64,000 nucleotides of DNA, from the NCBI GenBank assembly GCA_900343135.1, contig OPYK01000002.1:20051-84050 (forward strand), written 5' to 3'. Source of the stretch: Atopobium massiliense (GTDB lineage Bacteria; Actinomycetota; Coriobacteriia; Coriobacteriales; Atopobiaceae). Below are positions 16,574 through 26,160 of the stretch, piece by piece. The translations under genes were made by a program, and so were the position numbers. The first letter of the stretch is position 1. Every line of letters starts with the position of its first letter. The notes under the pieces are model-generated. The model saw nothing but the letters and a program-made list of their open reading frames with translations, had not been told where the DNA came from and searched no databases.

Positions 16574-18895
16574 TTAGTATGAATATTCAGGAAAACGCCT
16601 TCGCACGGCAGCCCATAACAAATCGTACGAGTTGCACGAAGTAGATTGTGTGTGCGATGTATGTTCGCGCGTCTGCGTGCTTTTCTCAATAATTTCATCA
16701 GCGTCAGCGCGTGCCGCCTCAATAAGGTCGATATCCTGCACCATGTCGCAAAACCTGAGCGTTTGAACACCACTTTGTTTGTAGCCAAGAATTTCGCCTT
16801 CGCTTCGAAGCTCAAGGTCGCGTTGCGCAAGCTCAAAGCCATCGTTTGTATGTTCAAGCACCGCAAGACGCGTGCGCGCGGGAGTTTGTGGACACGCTGC
16901 ACAGTGCATAAACACCTGCGCGGGCGCAGATCCTCTCCCCACGCGGCCACGTAGCTGATGCAAAGTTGCAAGGCCAAAGCGGTCAGCATCCAAAATAAGC
17001 ATCGTGTTAGCATTAGGCACGTCTACGCCCACTTCAACAATGGTAGTAGCTACAAGCACGTCAATCTCGTGCGCGCGAAACGCCTCCATCACGCGCTCTT
17101 TGTCTTCAGTTTTAAGCGCACCCGTTAAAAGCCCAATATGCCACGCAGAAAATTCACCGCGCAAAAGCTGTTCATACACAGTTTGAGCTGCATGAATGTG
17201 CTTTGTTTGCGACACAAATGCATCGGCAACATCGCGGGCATCATCGGCGTGCGTGTCAGTAGCATATGGTGAGTCAGTTGTGGTGCTATCCGCGCTGCTT
17301 TCCGTAATAGACGGGCAAATAATGTAGCACTGCTCACCGCGGGAAAGCGCCTCTTGCATAGCGCTATACGCAACAAAAAGATTTTCGGTGGGAATAATAT
17401 GCGTAGTTATGGTTGCGCCCGCGTGCGGCTTGTGACAAATGCGCGATACTGTCATGTCGCCATATAACGAAAGTGCAAGCGAGCGTGGTACGGGCGTTGC
17501 ACTCATCATAAGCACGTCGGCTGTATGACCGGGACGCGCAGATGATAGCTGTGCTTTACGCTGCAATTCCTCGCGCTGATGCACACCAAAACGATGCTGT
17601 TCATCGATAATAATATAACTTAATGCAGAAAATTGAATATCCTTGCTTAAGAGTGCCACCGTGCCAAACACAACCGTAACAGCGCCGCTTGCAATGTCAT
17701 TGCATATGCGTGCCCGCTCTGCTGGAGGCGTTGCCGAAGTAAGAAGTGCCCAGCTAATGTGAGCTGCATCTAAGAGAGGACCTATACTTTGCGTGTATTG
17801 CGAAGCAAGCACCACGGTAGGCGCCATAAGTGCAGCTTGCGTGTGCGTATCACAACATGCCGCCATGCCGAGCGCACACACGGCAGTTTTACCCGTGCCA
17901 ACATCACCCAATAGCAAGCGCAGCATGGGTTTTTTTGCTGCCATGTCGCCCAAAAGCTCATCTGCACATTGCTGCTGCTCTGTGGTGTATGAAAAGGGCA
18001 GCACCCGCAAAAAGCGCTCCACACAAGGTCCTTGCGTTACATGCGCAAAACCCACGCGCTCCCCCGTTTCGTTTACATGGCGCATGCGCAGTGCAAGCTG
18101 CAAATACAAAAGCTCCTCATAGGCAAAACGCCTGCGTGCGTGGTGTACATCGGCACATGTGCGCGGCGCGTGCATACTAAAAAAGGCTTGGTTAACGCCA
18201 AGCAGCTGATGCTTAGCAACTAAGGTTGAGGGAAGCCAATCAACCACAGGCACATATTGCGCGAGCGCCTGCTTAACGGCCGCATGATACACCGCCGTGG
18301 AAATATCGGCGCACATGGCGTAAATGGGCATAACGCGCATGTTGGAAGGCTGAGCGTATGTGCCTTGCGTGAGCGGCTGTGTTACGTCTGTGCTCGCAGG
18401 TAAGCTAGCAGGTGTGCTCGAAGCTGGCGTGAGCACCTCAACCAGCGGCGCATTCATCGTTTTAAAGCCATACGAAAACGCAACTTTACCCGAGAGCGCA
18501 ACAACATCGCCCACGTGATATTTTTTGGCAAGCCAGGGCTGGCGGAAAAAACTAAGGCGCATAGCTGCGCTTTTATCAACCACAAACATCTCAAAAATGC
18601 TAAGACGCGGCTTAGGATAGGTAAGCTTAATAGAATCGACGCGTGCAATAATCGTTACGGTTTGATTGATAGCAGCGTGTGCGATATCTACCTGCTGCGT
18701 AAAGTCGAGATAGCGGCGCGGCATGCACATAAGCAAATCAAACACGGTATTAATGCCCAAATGAGCAAAGCGCTCCTGCCGCTTGGTAGAAACGCCTTTA
18801 AGCTTATCTAAGCTATCGGAAAGATGAGCCGTGTGATAAATACGCTCATCTGCGCTGCTCACCGTATATGTTGTATGCAACTCTTCGCTGCTCAT
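16574..18895 (-). CDS. recG: ATP-dependent DNA helicase RecG
   Basis: A 773-aa branched-DNA translocase that remodels stalled replication forks and Holliday junctions. N-terminal wedge/OB domain (about 40-230) has VFDLLMCMPRRYLDF. The motor has Walker A LLLGDVGTGKTAVC (about 332), DExH-type IIDEQHRFG (about 432) and HQLRGRVGRG (about 648). The wedge domain holds a Ser/Thr/Pro/Ala-rich insert (about 155-185) not typical of RecG. Start lies 14 nt after the fakA-like stop, as in the Bacillus yloV-recG order. A GHTADVLMMSATPVPR motif is intact. Confidence 0.96.
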   Translation of the reverse strand: MSSEELHTTYTVSSADERIYHTAHLSDSLDKLKGVSTKRQERFAHLGINTVFDLLMCMPRRYLDFTQQVDIAHAAINQTVTIIARVDSIKLTYPKPRLSIFEMFVVDKSAAMRLSFFRQPWLAKKYHVGDVVALSGKVAFSYGFKTMNAPLVEVLTPASSTPASLPASTDVTQPLTQGTYAQPSNMRVMPIYAMCADISTAVYHAAVKQALAQYVPVVDWLPSTLVAKHQLLGVNQAFFSMHAPRTCADVHHARRRFAYEELLYLQLALRMRHVNETGERVGFAHVTQGPCVERFLRVLPFSYTTEQQQCADELLGDMAAKKPMLRLLLGDVGTGKTAVCALGMAACCDTHTQAALMAPTVVLASQYTQSIGPLLDAAHISWALLTSATPPAERARICNDIASGAVTVVFGTVALLSKDIQFSALSYIIIDEQHRFGVHQREELQRKAQLSSARPGHTADVLMMSATPVPRSLALSLYGDMTVSRICHKPHAGATITTHIIPTENLFVAYSAMQEALSRGEQCYIICPSITESSADSTTTDSPYATDTHADDARDVADAFVSQTKHIHAAQTVYEQLLRGEFSAWHIGLLTGALKTEDKERVMEAFRAHEIDVLVATTIVEVGVDVPNANTMLILDADRFGLATLHQLRGRVGRGSAPAQVFMHCAACPQTPARTRLAVLEHTNDGFELAQRDLELRSEGEILGYKQSGVQTLRFCDMVQDIDLIEAARADADEIIEKSTQTREHTSHTQSTSCNSYDLLWAAVRRRFPEYSY

Positions 18896-18909
18896 CGCGG
18901 GGTGCTACA

Positions 18910-20664
18910 TTACTCTAACGAGAAGATAACAGGATACAGCGGCTGCTCGCCTCGCTGAGGATCGACATCAAGCTGCGGGAACGCGTCTTCAATGGCGGAA
19001 ACGAGGGTTTCAAAGTCGGCGTCGGAAAGGTCGCTACCTGCAAGAATGGTGAGTGTATCGGCATCTTCGCGCTCAAGCATTTCGCCTATAACACGCAGCG
19101 TTACATCTTGCACGCTTGAACCAACAACGTCGATGGAGCCTTGAGCAATACCCATAACGTCGCCCGCGTGAATAGGAGCGCCGGTAGACGCCGTAGAATC
19201 GCGCACAGCGGTAGTAACTTCGCCGTCGCGAATAAGCGCAAGCTGCTCGGTCATCGATTGAGCAAGCTCTTCGGCATTGGTTGTGTCTTCTACGGCAAAC
19301 ATAACCGAAAACGCCTGGAGCACCGATTTTGTAGGCACAACATATACGTGACAATCGGCAAGCTCGCTATTAGCAGCTGTAGCTGCGGCTTCAGCCGCCA
19401 TACGAATGTTTGAATTGTTAGGAAGCACAATAACGTTGCGCGCGTGACACGCCTTAATAGCAGCAAATATATCGGCGGTAGAAGGATTCATCGTTTGGCC
19501 GCCCTGTACAATCTGCGTAACACCAAGCGACTCCAAAATTTCGGCCTGACCACTACCTGCAGCAACCGAAACAAAGCCAAGCTCGATGAGCTCTTGAGGC
19601 TCAGCTAACGCAGACGCACTATCCTGAGCGTGTGCACCCATATTAACCGGTGCATCTGCGCTACCGGCATGAACAAGCACTTTGTTGTCGCGAATAGCTT
19701 CGGTGCGCTCATTTGCTTCGATATCCATATTGTGCACAAACACGTTGTACACAACGCCGCGGTGCAGCATGTGGCGCAAAATGTAATCGGGACGATTAGT
19801 GTGCACATGAATTTTGTAATCGGGGAACGATCCAACGAGCAATTCACAATCGCCCATAGCAGAGAGGTATTTAAGGTTTGATTCTGCATTAAACGAGGAC
19901 TTGTGCGCCTTAAACAAAAACTCGGTGCAGTAGGTAAAGGCAGAACCTTCCCAATCGTCGTTTACTTCGATGTCTACAACATCAGCAACTTTCGATTTTG
20001 CCGAGGTAGATGAGGTGTCGATGGTGGTAGCAAAGTTAGTAAGCCCTTTATCAGAGCCGGTATATGCGTTAACAAACGCCTCAACAAACACTGCAAAGCC
20101 AAAGGCGCCTGAGTCGACAACACCGTTTTCTTTAAGCACGGGTAATAGCTCAGGCGTACGCGCCACCGATTCGTAGGCTTCAACCACAATGGCATCAAGC
20201 ATCTCCTGCTTGGTAACGCCTGCTTTTTCGAGCTCATCGGCCTTATGCGACATGTCTTTAAGCACGGTAAGAATGGTGCCTTCAACCGGCTTGCGCACCG
20301 CTTTAAATGCAACTTTAACACCGTTGCGAAGCGCGGCAGCAATATCGGCGCTGCACACAACATCGCCCGTGCAGCTGCAAAGCCCTTCAGCAATGCCGCG
20401 CAAAATTTGGCTGGTAATAACACCCGAATTGCCTCGCGCGCCCATAAGCGAACCATGGGTAATAGCTGCGGCAACATCTTCAATTGTTGCGCTTGGCGGC
20501 AGCTGTTCAATCTCCTTTACAACCGTTGCCAGCGTAAGCGACATATTAGTACCTGTGTCGCCATCGGGCACAGGAAACACGTTGAGCTTGTTTATCTCGT
20601 CTGCTTTAGCAGCAACAGCGGCACTTGCAATAGGAAAACACGAACGAATAACAGTAGCTATCAT
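18910..20664 (-). CDS. fakA: Fatty acid kinase FakA-like (DAK2/YloV)
   Basis: A 584-aa protein with N-terminal DAK2 kinase domain (LNVFPVPDGDTGTNMSLT at about 27-44, GSLMGARGNSGVITSQILRG at about 91-110), middle EDD-type domain and C-terminal domain ending LYPVIFSLE. FakA with FakB phosphorylates exogenous fatty acids for phospholipid synthesis. Gene order yloU-fakA-recG follows the Bacillus region; no fakB is seen here. The AAGGA upstream is 13 nt from the ATG, so the start could be off by a few residues. Confidence 0.9.
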   Translation of the reverse strand: MIATVIRSCFPIASAAVAAKADEINKLNVFPVPDGDTGTNMSLTLATVVKEIEQLPPSATIEDVAAAITHGSLMGARGNSGVITSQILRGIAEGLCSCTGDVVCSADIAAALRNGVKVAFKAVRKPVEGTILTVLKDMSHKADELEKAGVTKQEMLDAIVVEAYESVARTPELLPVLKENGVVDSGAFGFAVFVEAFVNAYTGSDKGLTNFATTIDTSSTSAKSKVADVVDIEVNDDWEGSAFTYCTEFLFKAHKSSFNAESNLKYLSAMGDCELLVGSFPDYKIHVHTNRPDYILRHMLHRGVVYNVFVHNMDIEANERTEAIRDNKVLVHAGSADAPVNMGAHAQDSASALAEPQELIELGFVSVAAGSGQAEILESLGVTQIVQGGQTMNPSTADIFAAIKACHARNVIVLPNNSNIRMAAEAAATAANSELADCHVYVVPTKSVLQAFSVMFAVEDTTNAEELAQSMTEQLALIRDGEVTTAVRDSTASTGAPIHAGDVMGIAQGSIDVVGSSVQDVTLRVIGEMLEREDADTLTILAGSDLSDADFETLVSAIEDAFPQLDVDPQRGEQPLYPVIFSLE

Positions 20665-20845
20665 AGTTGTTATAAATCCTTATATCTCATGGGTACATAT
20701 CGTCGCGGGCACATATATGTGCGTAAGGGCGCGTTTAGCGGGCGCATTATGGTAGCGCGCGTGCATGTGCACCTGGCGGCATGTGGTATGCATGCCAACT
20801 TGTGCAAATCACAGCGCCACCAGCGCGGCGTGCGCCTTGTGCGCC

Positions 20846-21187
20846 TTAGTGACGAATATCCTCGATGTGTACAGATACCTCTACGTTTGAAAGTTCGCAA
20901 ATTTTTGATAATACAAAACGAACCGCACTGGTAAGGTTTTCGCTTACCCGTGCAAGATTAACGCCTTGCTCCACAATAACGTGTAACACAACATGAGGAA
21001 CAGCGTCGATAACCTCTACATCGATACCGCGACGCAGACGATACATAGGAAGCAAATGCATAAGACCGTCTTGTGGATCGGCTGCCGCCATTCCAACAAC
21101 ACCATAGCACTCCAATGCTGCTCTACCAGCAAGATCGGCAATGCAGTCGTTAGAAACTTTTAATTCACCAGGGACGTTATGCATCAT
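20846..21187 (-). CDS. Asp23/Gls24 family protein (YloU-like)
   Basis: A 113-aa protein with the Asp23/YloU signature: VSNDCIADLAGRAALECYGVVGM near the start, a middle GIDVEVID, and HVVLHVIVEQGVNLARVSENL. In Firmicutes YloU-type proteins are membrane-associated stress or lipid-related factors co-encoded with FakA. The ATG at 21187 has AAGGAG 7 nt upstream; the frame continues further upstream but that part looks non-coding. 181 bp separate it from fakA, including a GCACATATATGTGC palindrome at 20709-20722 with no clear role. Confidence 0.88.
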   Translation of the reverse strand: MMHNVPGELKVSNDCIADLAGRAALECYGVVGMAAADPQDGLMHLLPMYRLRRGIDVEVIDAVPHVVLHVIVEQGVNLARVSENLTSAVRFVLSKICELSNVEVSVHIEDIRH

Positions 21188-21589
21188 ACATAAACTCCTT
21201 TTCATAAACGAACATGCGCACATACATACCGCACGCTCCAGCTGCACCGTGGGCAGGCACACACAACAAAGTTGCAGTGCTCTGCGCAGGCGCAGACGCA
21301 AAATGTTTGGTATTATTGTACCTGCTGCGCGCATAACATGCATGCAAATATCATGTATTTTACAAGACGAAACAAAAAGCACTACAGGCTCGCGCACAAC
21401 GCAGCTAGGATATACCATAGCCGTGCGCAAGCGCATGGTTCCATGTAAAGGCGCAACACCTATGCACGATATACACACTAAACCACCATATACGGGCATA
21501 GCCTACTTGCGCAAATACATCATTGTGATAAAGTTATACAGCACTTATGAATTAAAGGCGCATTAAGCGCTCCTGCTTTGGAGGTCAAC
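21188..21589. other. 402-bp divergent intergenic region yloU/rpmB
   Basis: No gene is supported here. It must contain promoters for the - strand yloU-fakA-recG unit and the + strand rpmB. The best rpmB candidate is annotated separately. No repeats or RNA folds stand out. Confidence 0.5.
21523..21551 (+). promoter_or_regulatory. Possible rpmB promoter
   Basis: TTGTGA (21523-21528), 17-bp spacer, TATGAA (21546-21551), each four of six consensus bases. It lies about 40 bp before rpmB. Confidence 0.35.
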
Positions 21590-21790
21590 ATGTCAAAAGT
21601 TTGCGATTTTTGCGGTAAGCACGCAGTTGCTGGTCGCTCTATTAGCCACTCACACCGCACGGTTACCCGTAAGTTTAAGCCAAATATTCAGCGCGTTACC
21701 GTATTCGAAGGCGGCAAAAGCCCCAAGAAGAACGTATGCACTCGCTGCCTTAAAACAGCTAAAATTGCACGTTCTGCTGCTCAAGCATAA
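21590..21790 (+). CDS. rpmB: 50S ribosomal protein L28
   Basis: A 66-aa large-subunit protein. It has the zinc-binding CxxC pairs (CDFCGK near 4-9 and CTRCLK near 50-55), the SHSHRTVTRKFKPNIQRV core and a Lys/Ala-rich end. Start at 21590 has GGAGG 5 nt upstream. It sits alone on + between the HAD-TPK and yloU genes, exactly the thiN-rpmB-yloU order of Bacillus. Confidence 0.95.
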   Translation: MSKVCDFCGKHAVAGRSISHSHRTVTRKFKPNIQRVTVFEGGKSPKKNVCTRCLKTAKIARSAAQA

Positions 21791-21863
21791 CATCCAAGCA
21801 GGGTATTTGCGCTTTTTGCACGTATACACAGCATGTAGCAATACGTAGCAATTATATGAAACT

Positions 21864-21895
21864 AAAAGCCACACATAGTGTGGCTTTTCTTTTAC
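21864..21895. terminator. Terminator after rpmB, possibly bidirectional
   Basis: Arms AAAAGCCACA and TGTGGCTTTT with an extra C-G pair at the loop, followed by T-rich CTTTTAC on +. The A run on the left would serve transcripts from the convergent HAD-TPK gene. Confidence 0.85.
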
Positions 21896-22027
21896 TTTCT
21901 TTTCGTACGATGCGCTAGCGTGGTGTTAGCGTGTTACGTTGATGGTGAGCACTATCCTTTGTGCAAGGCGCACGCTTTTCGCAAGCAGTTACACATACGG
22001 TTTCGCGTGCGCAGAGCCTAGAGTAGC

Positions 22028-23419
22028 TTATGCAAGCAGCTTATACACAACTGCGCGCCCAGCGTGCACGGTTACTTCGGCATATGGTGTATCAACAACA
22101 TTCGAAACGCCTCTATCATTCAAAAAGCCAAGCTGCTCATGATTAATATTCCAGTGAAAACCACTTTCGGATAGCGTGGTAGCATTGCTCAGCGCCAGAA
22201 CCGACACCGTACGGCCTATGTCTTCCTTAGTAAACTGCCAGTGTTGCCTACCTCGCGAATCGAGGATGCGCATTTCAAACGTATTCTCAACCACGCGCGG
22301 ACAATAGTGTGAAGCTGCCGATAACAACCCAATCACACCAAGCGCATGGTCGAGCCGTCCGCCCGATACCGCACACAGTGTAAGGTGCAGCGTTTTGTGT
22401 GCTGCTTGCGCTTTCGCGCGGGCTTGTTCAATGGCACACGCAAGGTCGGTCATGTCTTTCTCAACCGGCAAATCTATGCTTTGAGCTGCATGTTCGTGTG
22501 CCCAGGCGCCTGCTGCTTCGCTTACCGAATCGCTGTCACCGCAAAAAATATCCGGCGTAATCTGCGCATCATACAGCACGTCTGCTCCCCCGTCGCACGC
22601 AATAATAAGATCGGCCTCGCGGGCAAGCTGCGTTACACAACTGCGCGTAGGCTTTTCGGGTGAGCCGCCAACAATAAGCGCGTGATATACATTGTCGCAC
22701 TCGGCAATGTGCGTAGCTGTATTAGACTCTGCCCTATCGCTCATAGGTGGCACCGGAGCATTCCAGGCATTCAGGCGCTCATACGAAAGCTCACTATAAT
22801 GAGAAATCATAAAGTCGGCATAAGAAGCACAGGTAGAAAAGTCGCGCTGCATACGCGGATCGAATAAGCACACCGTATGCAAGCCCGCACGGCGCCCCTC
22901 ACGAACACCAAAAGGCGTATCCTCAAACACCCAGGTGCTATTGGGATCGGTACCCAAAAACTCTTGCGCACGCATCCAAATGTCGGGATATTCTTTTGAG
23001 CGGATGGGACCTCCCGTTGAAAACGTTTTTTCGAAATATTTCATAAGACCAAAATGCTCAAGCGCAAAGTTAAGGTTTCCTTGCGACGTAGACGATGCAA
23101 CCGCCATTTTTACACCATGTGCGCGCAAATCTTCAAGCAGCGTTACAATACCCGCAATAGGACCAGGGCAGCGGATATACCCATCTTGCACAATATCGGC
23201 AAACGTATTCATAACGTCTTCACCCGACGTGCCGCCATGAAAATGCGTGTGAATGTACTCACATGTTTCATCAAGCGCAAGTGGCTCAATTGCTTCAAAA
23301 ATCTGCGGCGTTAGCGTTACACCATACAGCGCAAGCAGGCGTTTTGTGGCATTTCTCCACATAGCCATCGAATCGAGAAGCGTGCCGTCGCAGTCGAAAA
23401 TTGCACCAGTAATTGCCAT
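22028..23419 (-). CDS. Fusion of HAD phosphatase and thiamine pyrophosphokinase
   Basis: A 463-aa bifunctional protein. Residues about 1-215 are a HAD hydrolase of the phosphoglucomutase/phosphatase class: FDCDGTLLDSM (8-18) with both Asp residues, VASSTSQGN (motif II), FEDTPFGVREG (motif IV). After a short linker, residues about 245-463 are a thiamine pyrophosphokinase: IIACDGGAD, PDIFCGDSDS, PVEKDMTDLACA and SGGRLDHALG. TPK makes thiamine diphosphate from thiamine and ATP. A HAD partner could remove phosphate from thiamine monophosphate to supply thiamine; that link is inference. Start has AAAGG 6 nt upstream. It takes the place of thiN in the conserved priA-to-rpmB order. Confidence 0.88.
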   Translation of the reverse strand: MAITGAIFDCDGTLLDSMAMWRNATKRLLALYGVTLTPQIFEAIEPLALDETCEYIHTHFHGGTSGEDVMNTFADIVQDGYIRCPGPIAGIVTLLEDLRAHGVKMAVASSTSQGNLNFALEHFGLMKYFEKTFSTGGPIRSKEYPDIWMRAQEFLGTDPNSTWVFEDTPFGVREGRRAGLHTVCLFDPRMQRDFSTCASYADFMISHYSELSYERLNAWNAPVPPMSDRAESNTATHIAECDNVYHALIVGGSPEKPTRSCVTQLAREADLIIACDGGADVLYDAQITPDIFCGDSDSVSEAAGAWAHEHAAQSIDLPVEKDMTDLACAIEQARAKAQAAHKTLHLTLCAVSGGRLDHALGVIGLLSAASHYCPRVVENTFEMRILDSRGRQHWQFTKEDIGRTVSVLALSNATTLSESGFHWNINHEQLGFLNDRGVSNVVDTPYAEVTVHAGRAVVYKLLA

Positions 23420-23431
23420 GGTAAGCCTTTC

Positions 23432-25105
23432 CTAATTGGTTTGGTTACATCTAACTAAACGAGAGAGCATGTGCGCGTCAGGACCATACGGATATGGCTG
23501 CACAAGAAGCGTGCCATCCTGAGGAAACGTAATGCACGCATCCTTTGAAATCCATCGTGAAGTCTCCGGGCACACAGAAGCCGCCGTGGTATACGCCTGC
23601 TCCAGCGTATCGCGTACAAGCTGCACATACGCAATGGGAAATGCTGCTCGCTCAAAGCCCGCACCCTCACGTGATGCTAAAAACGCAGCTACCACATCAT
23701 CGTGCTCACAGGCTAACATAGAGCAGGTTGAATAATACAAGCTGCCATTTGCCGCCACCTGCCGCGAAGCCTCGCGCAAAAGCTGCAACTGCACTGCGGG
23801 CAAAGACGCACTATTATCCGGATCGATGCTCGCAGGCGTTGTGCGAAGTGCAATGTCGCTATGCCGGCGTATGGTTGAAATGCCCGAACACGGCGCATCA
23901 AGAAACACGCAATCGTACGTTGCAGATTCCGATTTAGCCTGCAGCGCCGTTTCCGCGTGCACAATCTCTAATGTTGTGGGTATTTCCGACTTCTTAAACC
24001 GCGCCTGCAGCGTGCGCAATTTAGCAGGAACAATGTCGCACACCGCATGAAGTATAGGCGGCTTTTTTAACACGTGAGCAATATATTCGCTCACCAGCGT
24101 TTTTGTACCATTACCAGCGCCAATCTCAAGCACACGCTCATGGGGCGTATACGCTATAGCAGCACAAATAAGCTGCGCTGCAATGTCGCTCGCTACTATG
24201 CTGCCCTGCTCAACAGCGTGCATAATATGCCCGCGCGCAGCTCCACACACCCGATACATGCCAAACTGCTCGTTTATACACACGTCATCTTTAGAAACTC
24301 CTTGACGCGCATGTGCGAGGTATGGATTTACAATATAAAAAATAGGTAGCGAAGCACGCATCGATGCTGCATAACACAACATAAACGCACGTCCCCGCGC
24401 TTTAGCAATTGCACTCAACATAAATGTTGGAAGCGCACTTACGCGCGCAGCTGCATCTACCAGCTCATCTGTTGCTGTTATAGTGTCACTATCACAAACG
24501 CCGCTATCACAGGCGTAGTCCGCGCCAGCATCACCCTGCTGCAATGAAACATACACTGCACTAAGGGTATCGCGTGCTTTATTCATACGCGGCAACTCTT
24601 CGCGGATAAGTGCATGCAACACGCCACTTACAAGCCCCACATAGCGCGGCTGAATGCTGCGTGCAAGCGCTGCATATTGGCTACATACCGCGTAGTGCTC
24701 ATGTTCCATATACAAAAGCTCAAACGATGCAAGAATAAGCAGCACGTGAAGTTTCTTTTCAAGATGAGAAAATCGTTTGCAATACCCACTGAGCACGTCG
24801 CACAGGTAACGGTATGCCCCTACGCTGCCCATACATAAAAATTCAGCAAAGGCTCTATCAGCGGGCGTTAAAGCCGCAAGCTTCTCAGATGAGCGGAGCA
24901 TGTCTTTTATGTAGCGTGCGGTCGAAGAGGATGCAGCTGTCGTGGTAAGAGGATCGTACTGTACGAGCAGCGCATATGCACTGCGGCGAGCAGGAGATAT
25001 AGCAGATCGAACATCTGCCTTGAGCGGCGCGCGTACACCTGTGCGTGTCGATGCGTTTGACGTATGCCGTTTTACCTGGTGTGATGGATGCGCGTTGTGT
25101 TTCAT
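23432..25105 (-). CDS. rsmB: 16S rRNA (cytosine967-C5)-methyltransferase
   Basis: A 557-aa enzyme with an N-terminal NusB-like RNA-binding domain (about 30-190) and a C-terminal SAM-dependent m5C methyltransferase. Motif I is LEIGAGNGTKT; the two conserved cysteines are in LDAPCSGISTIRR and YSTCSMLACEHDD. About 20 Asp/Ala/Cys-rich residues (near 195-215) are an extra insertion. The ATG at 25105 overlaps the fmt stop as ATGA, giving termination-reinitiation coupling. The Cys pair confirms the m5C class. Confidence 0.92.
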   Translation of the reverse strand: MKHNAHPSHQVKRHTSNASTRTGVRAPLKADVRSAISPARRSAYALLVQYDPLTTTAASSSTARYIKDMLRSSEKLAALTPADRAFAEFLCMGSVGAYRYLCDVLSGYCKRFSHLEKKLHVLLILASFELLYMEHEHYAVCSQYAALARSIQPRYVGLVSGVLHALIREELPRMNKARDTLSAVYVSLQQGDAGADYACDSGVCDSDTITATDELVDAAARVSALPTFMLSAIAKARGRAFMLCYAASMRASLPIFYIVNPYLAHARQGVSKDDVCINEQFGMYRVCGAARGHIMHAVEQGSIVASDIAAQLICAAIAYTPHERVLEIGAGNGTKTLVSEYIAHVLKKPPILHAVCDIVPAKLRTLQARFKKSEIPTTLEIVHAETALQAKSESATYDCVFLDAPCSGISTIRRHSDIALRTTPASIDPDNSASLPAVQLQLLREASRQVAANGSLYYSTCSMLACEHDDVVAAFLASREGAGFERAAFPIAYVQLVRDTLEQAYTTAASVCPETSRWISKDACITFPQDGTLLVQPYPYGPDAHMLSRLVRCNQTN

Positions 25106-26034
25106 GCGATTGCATTCCACGTACAGGATGTTATTTGCCGCCCGCGCAGCCATGCGCTTGCGTCCATCTCTTGCTTACCTGTAGGTTTAACGCGCAAAAG
25201 CTCAAGCGAACCCATGTTGCCGCCTTTTGCTTTGCAGCCAAGGTACACGTTGCGTTTTGTTGCACGCAGCTCTCCTTCATCACACACAACGTCTGCCACC
25301 TGCGCTTTGCAAATGCGTACAGCTTTGCCTGCAATTTCTACGCGACACGGCTCAGCGTTACTCGACGCTTGTACTTTGCGCGCTGCTGTATGGCAATCAT
25401 CATCGGGCGATAAAAGCATTTCAGGTTTAGTTACTTTGTGGGCATAGCACACCTGCGATTCATCTTGCTCCTGCCACACTACTGTGTTGTGTTCAATATC
25501 GGTAAGCGCACACAAAAGCTCACGTGCACCCAACTGCGAAAGTTCGCGCGTAAGCTCATCAAGTGATTGTTCACCAATAGCACATGATGCCTGGCGACAC
25601 ACGCGACCACTATCCAGCTTGTGCGCAACTTCCATTATTGATACGCCCGTATGAGTATCACCTGCTAAAATAGCGCGCTGAATGGGTGCAGCGCCGCGCC
25701 AGCGCGGCAAAAGCGACGCATGAATGTTTAAGGTGCCAAAGGGCGCACAACGCAAAAGCTCATCGGGCAAAATACAGCCATACGCAGCAACAACAATGCA
25801 ATCGGGGGCAAAGCCTTTAATGTGATTAAGCACGTCATCAGTAATACGATTGGTTCCGATACATGGAATATCGTGCTCAAGTGCGCAGGCTTTTACCGGG
25901 CTTGGACACAATGTGCGTCCGCGACCGCGCACCGCATCCGGACGAGTAATAACGCATGCAACGGTGTGAGAGGTAAGTAATTGTTCAAGTGGATACACAG
26001 CAAATTCGGGTGTTCCCATATAAACAATACGCAT
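25102..26034 (-). CDS. fmt: Methionyl-tRNA formyltransferase
   Basis: A 310-aa enzyme formylating initiator Met-tRNA using 10-formyl-THF. N-terminal formyltransferase fold starts MRIVYMGTPEFAVYPLEQL; the SLLPRWRGAAPIQRAI motif with its conserved region and the DTGVSIMEV loop are present. The C-terminal OB domain follows. Start at 26034 has AGGG upstream and gives the canonical N-terminus. Lies between def and rsmB as in most Gram-positives. Confidence 0.96.
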   Translation of the reverse strand: MRIVYMGTPEFAVYPLEQLLTSHTVACVITRPDAVRGRGRTLCPSPVKACALEHDIPCIGTNRITDDVLNHIKGFAPDCIVVAAYGCILPDELLRCAPFGTLNIHASLLPRWRGAAPIQRAILAGDTHTGVSIMEVAHKLDSGRVCRQASCAIGEQSLDELTRELSQLGARELLCALTDIEHNTVVWQEQDESQVCYAHKVTKPEMLLSPDDDCHTAARKVQASSNAEPCRVEIAGKAVRICKAQVADVVCDEGELRATKRNVYLGCKAKGGNMGSLELLRVKPTGKQEMDASAWLRGRQITSCTWNAIA

Positions 26035-26160
26035 GAAGGTTCCCTTCGTAAATAGTCGTACCAATGTAAAGAACGTTTAAAAGAGAGCACGTGCATATGT
26101 GCAGCCATAGAAAAGCGCTGCAATAGTGCTGCATTTCGCGCTGCAATTAAGCAACCAGGC

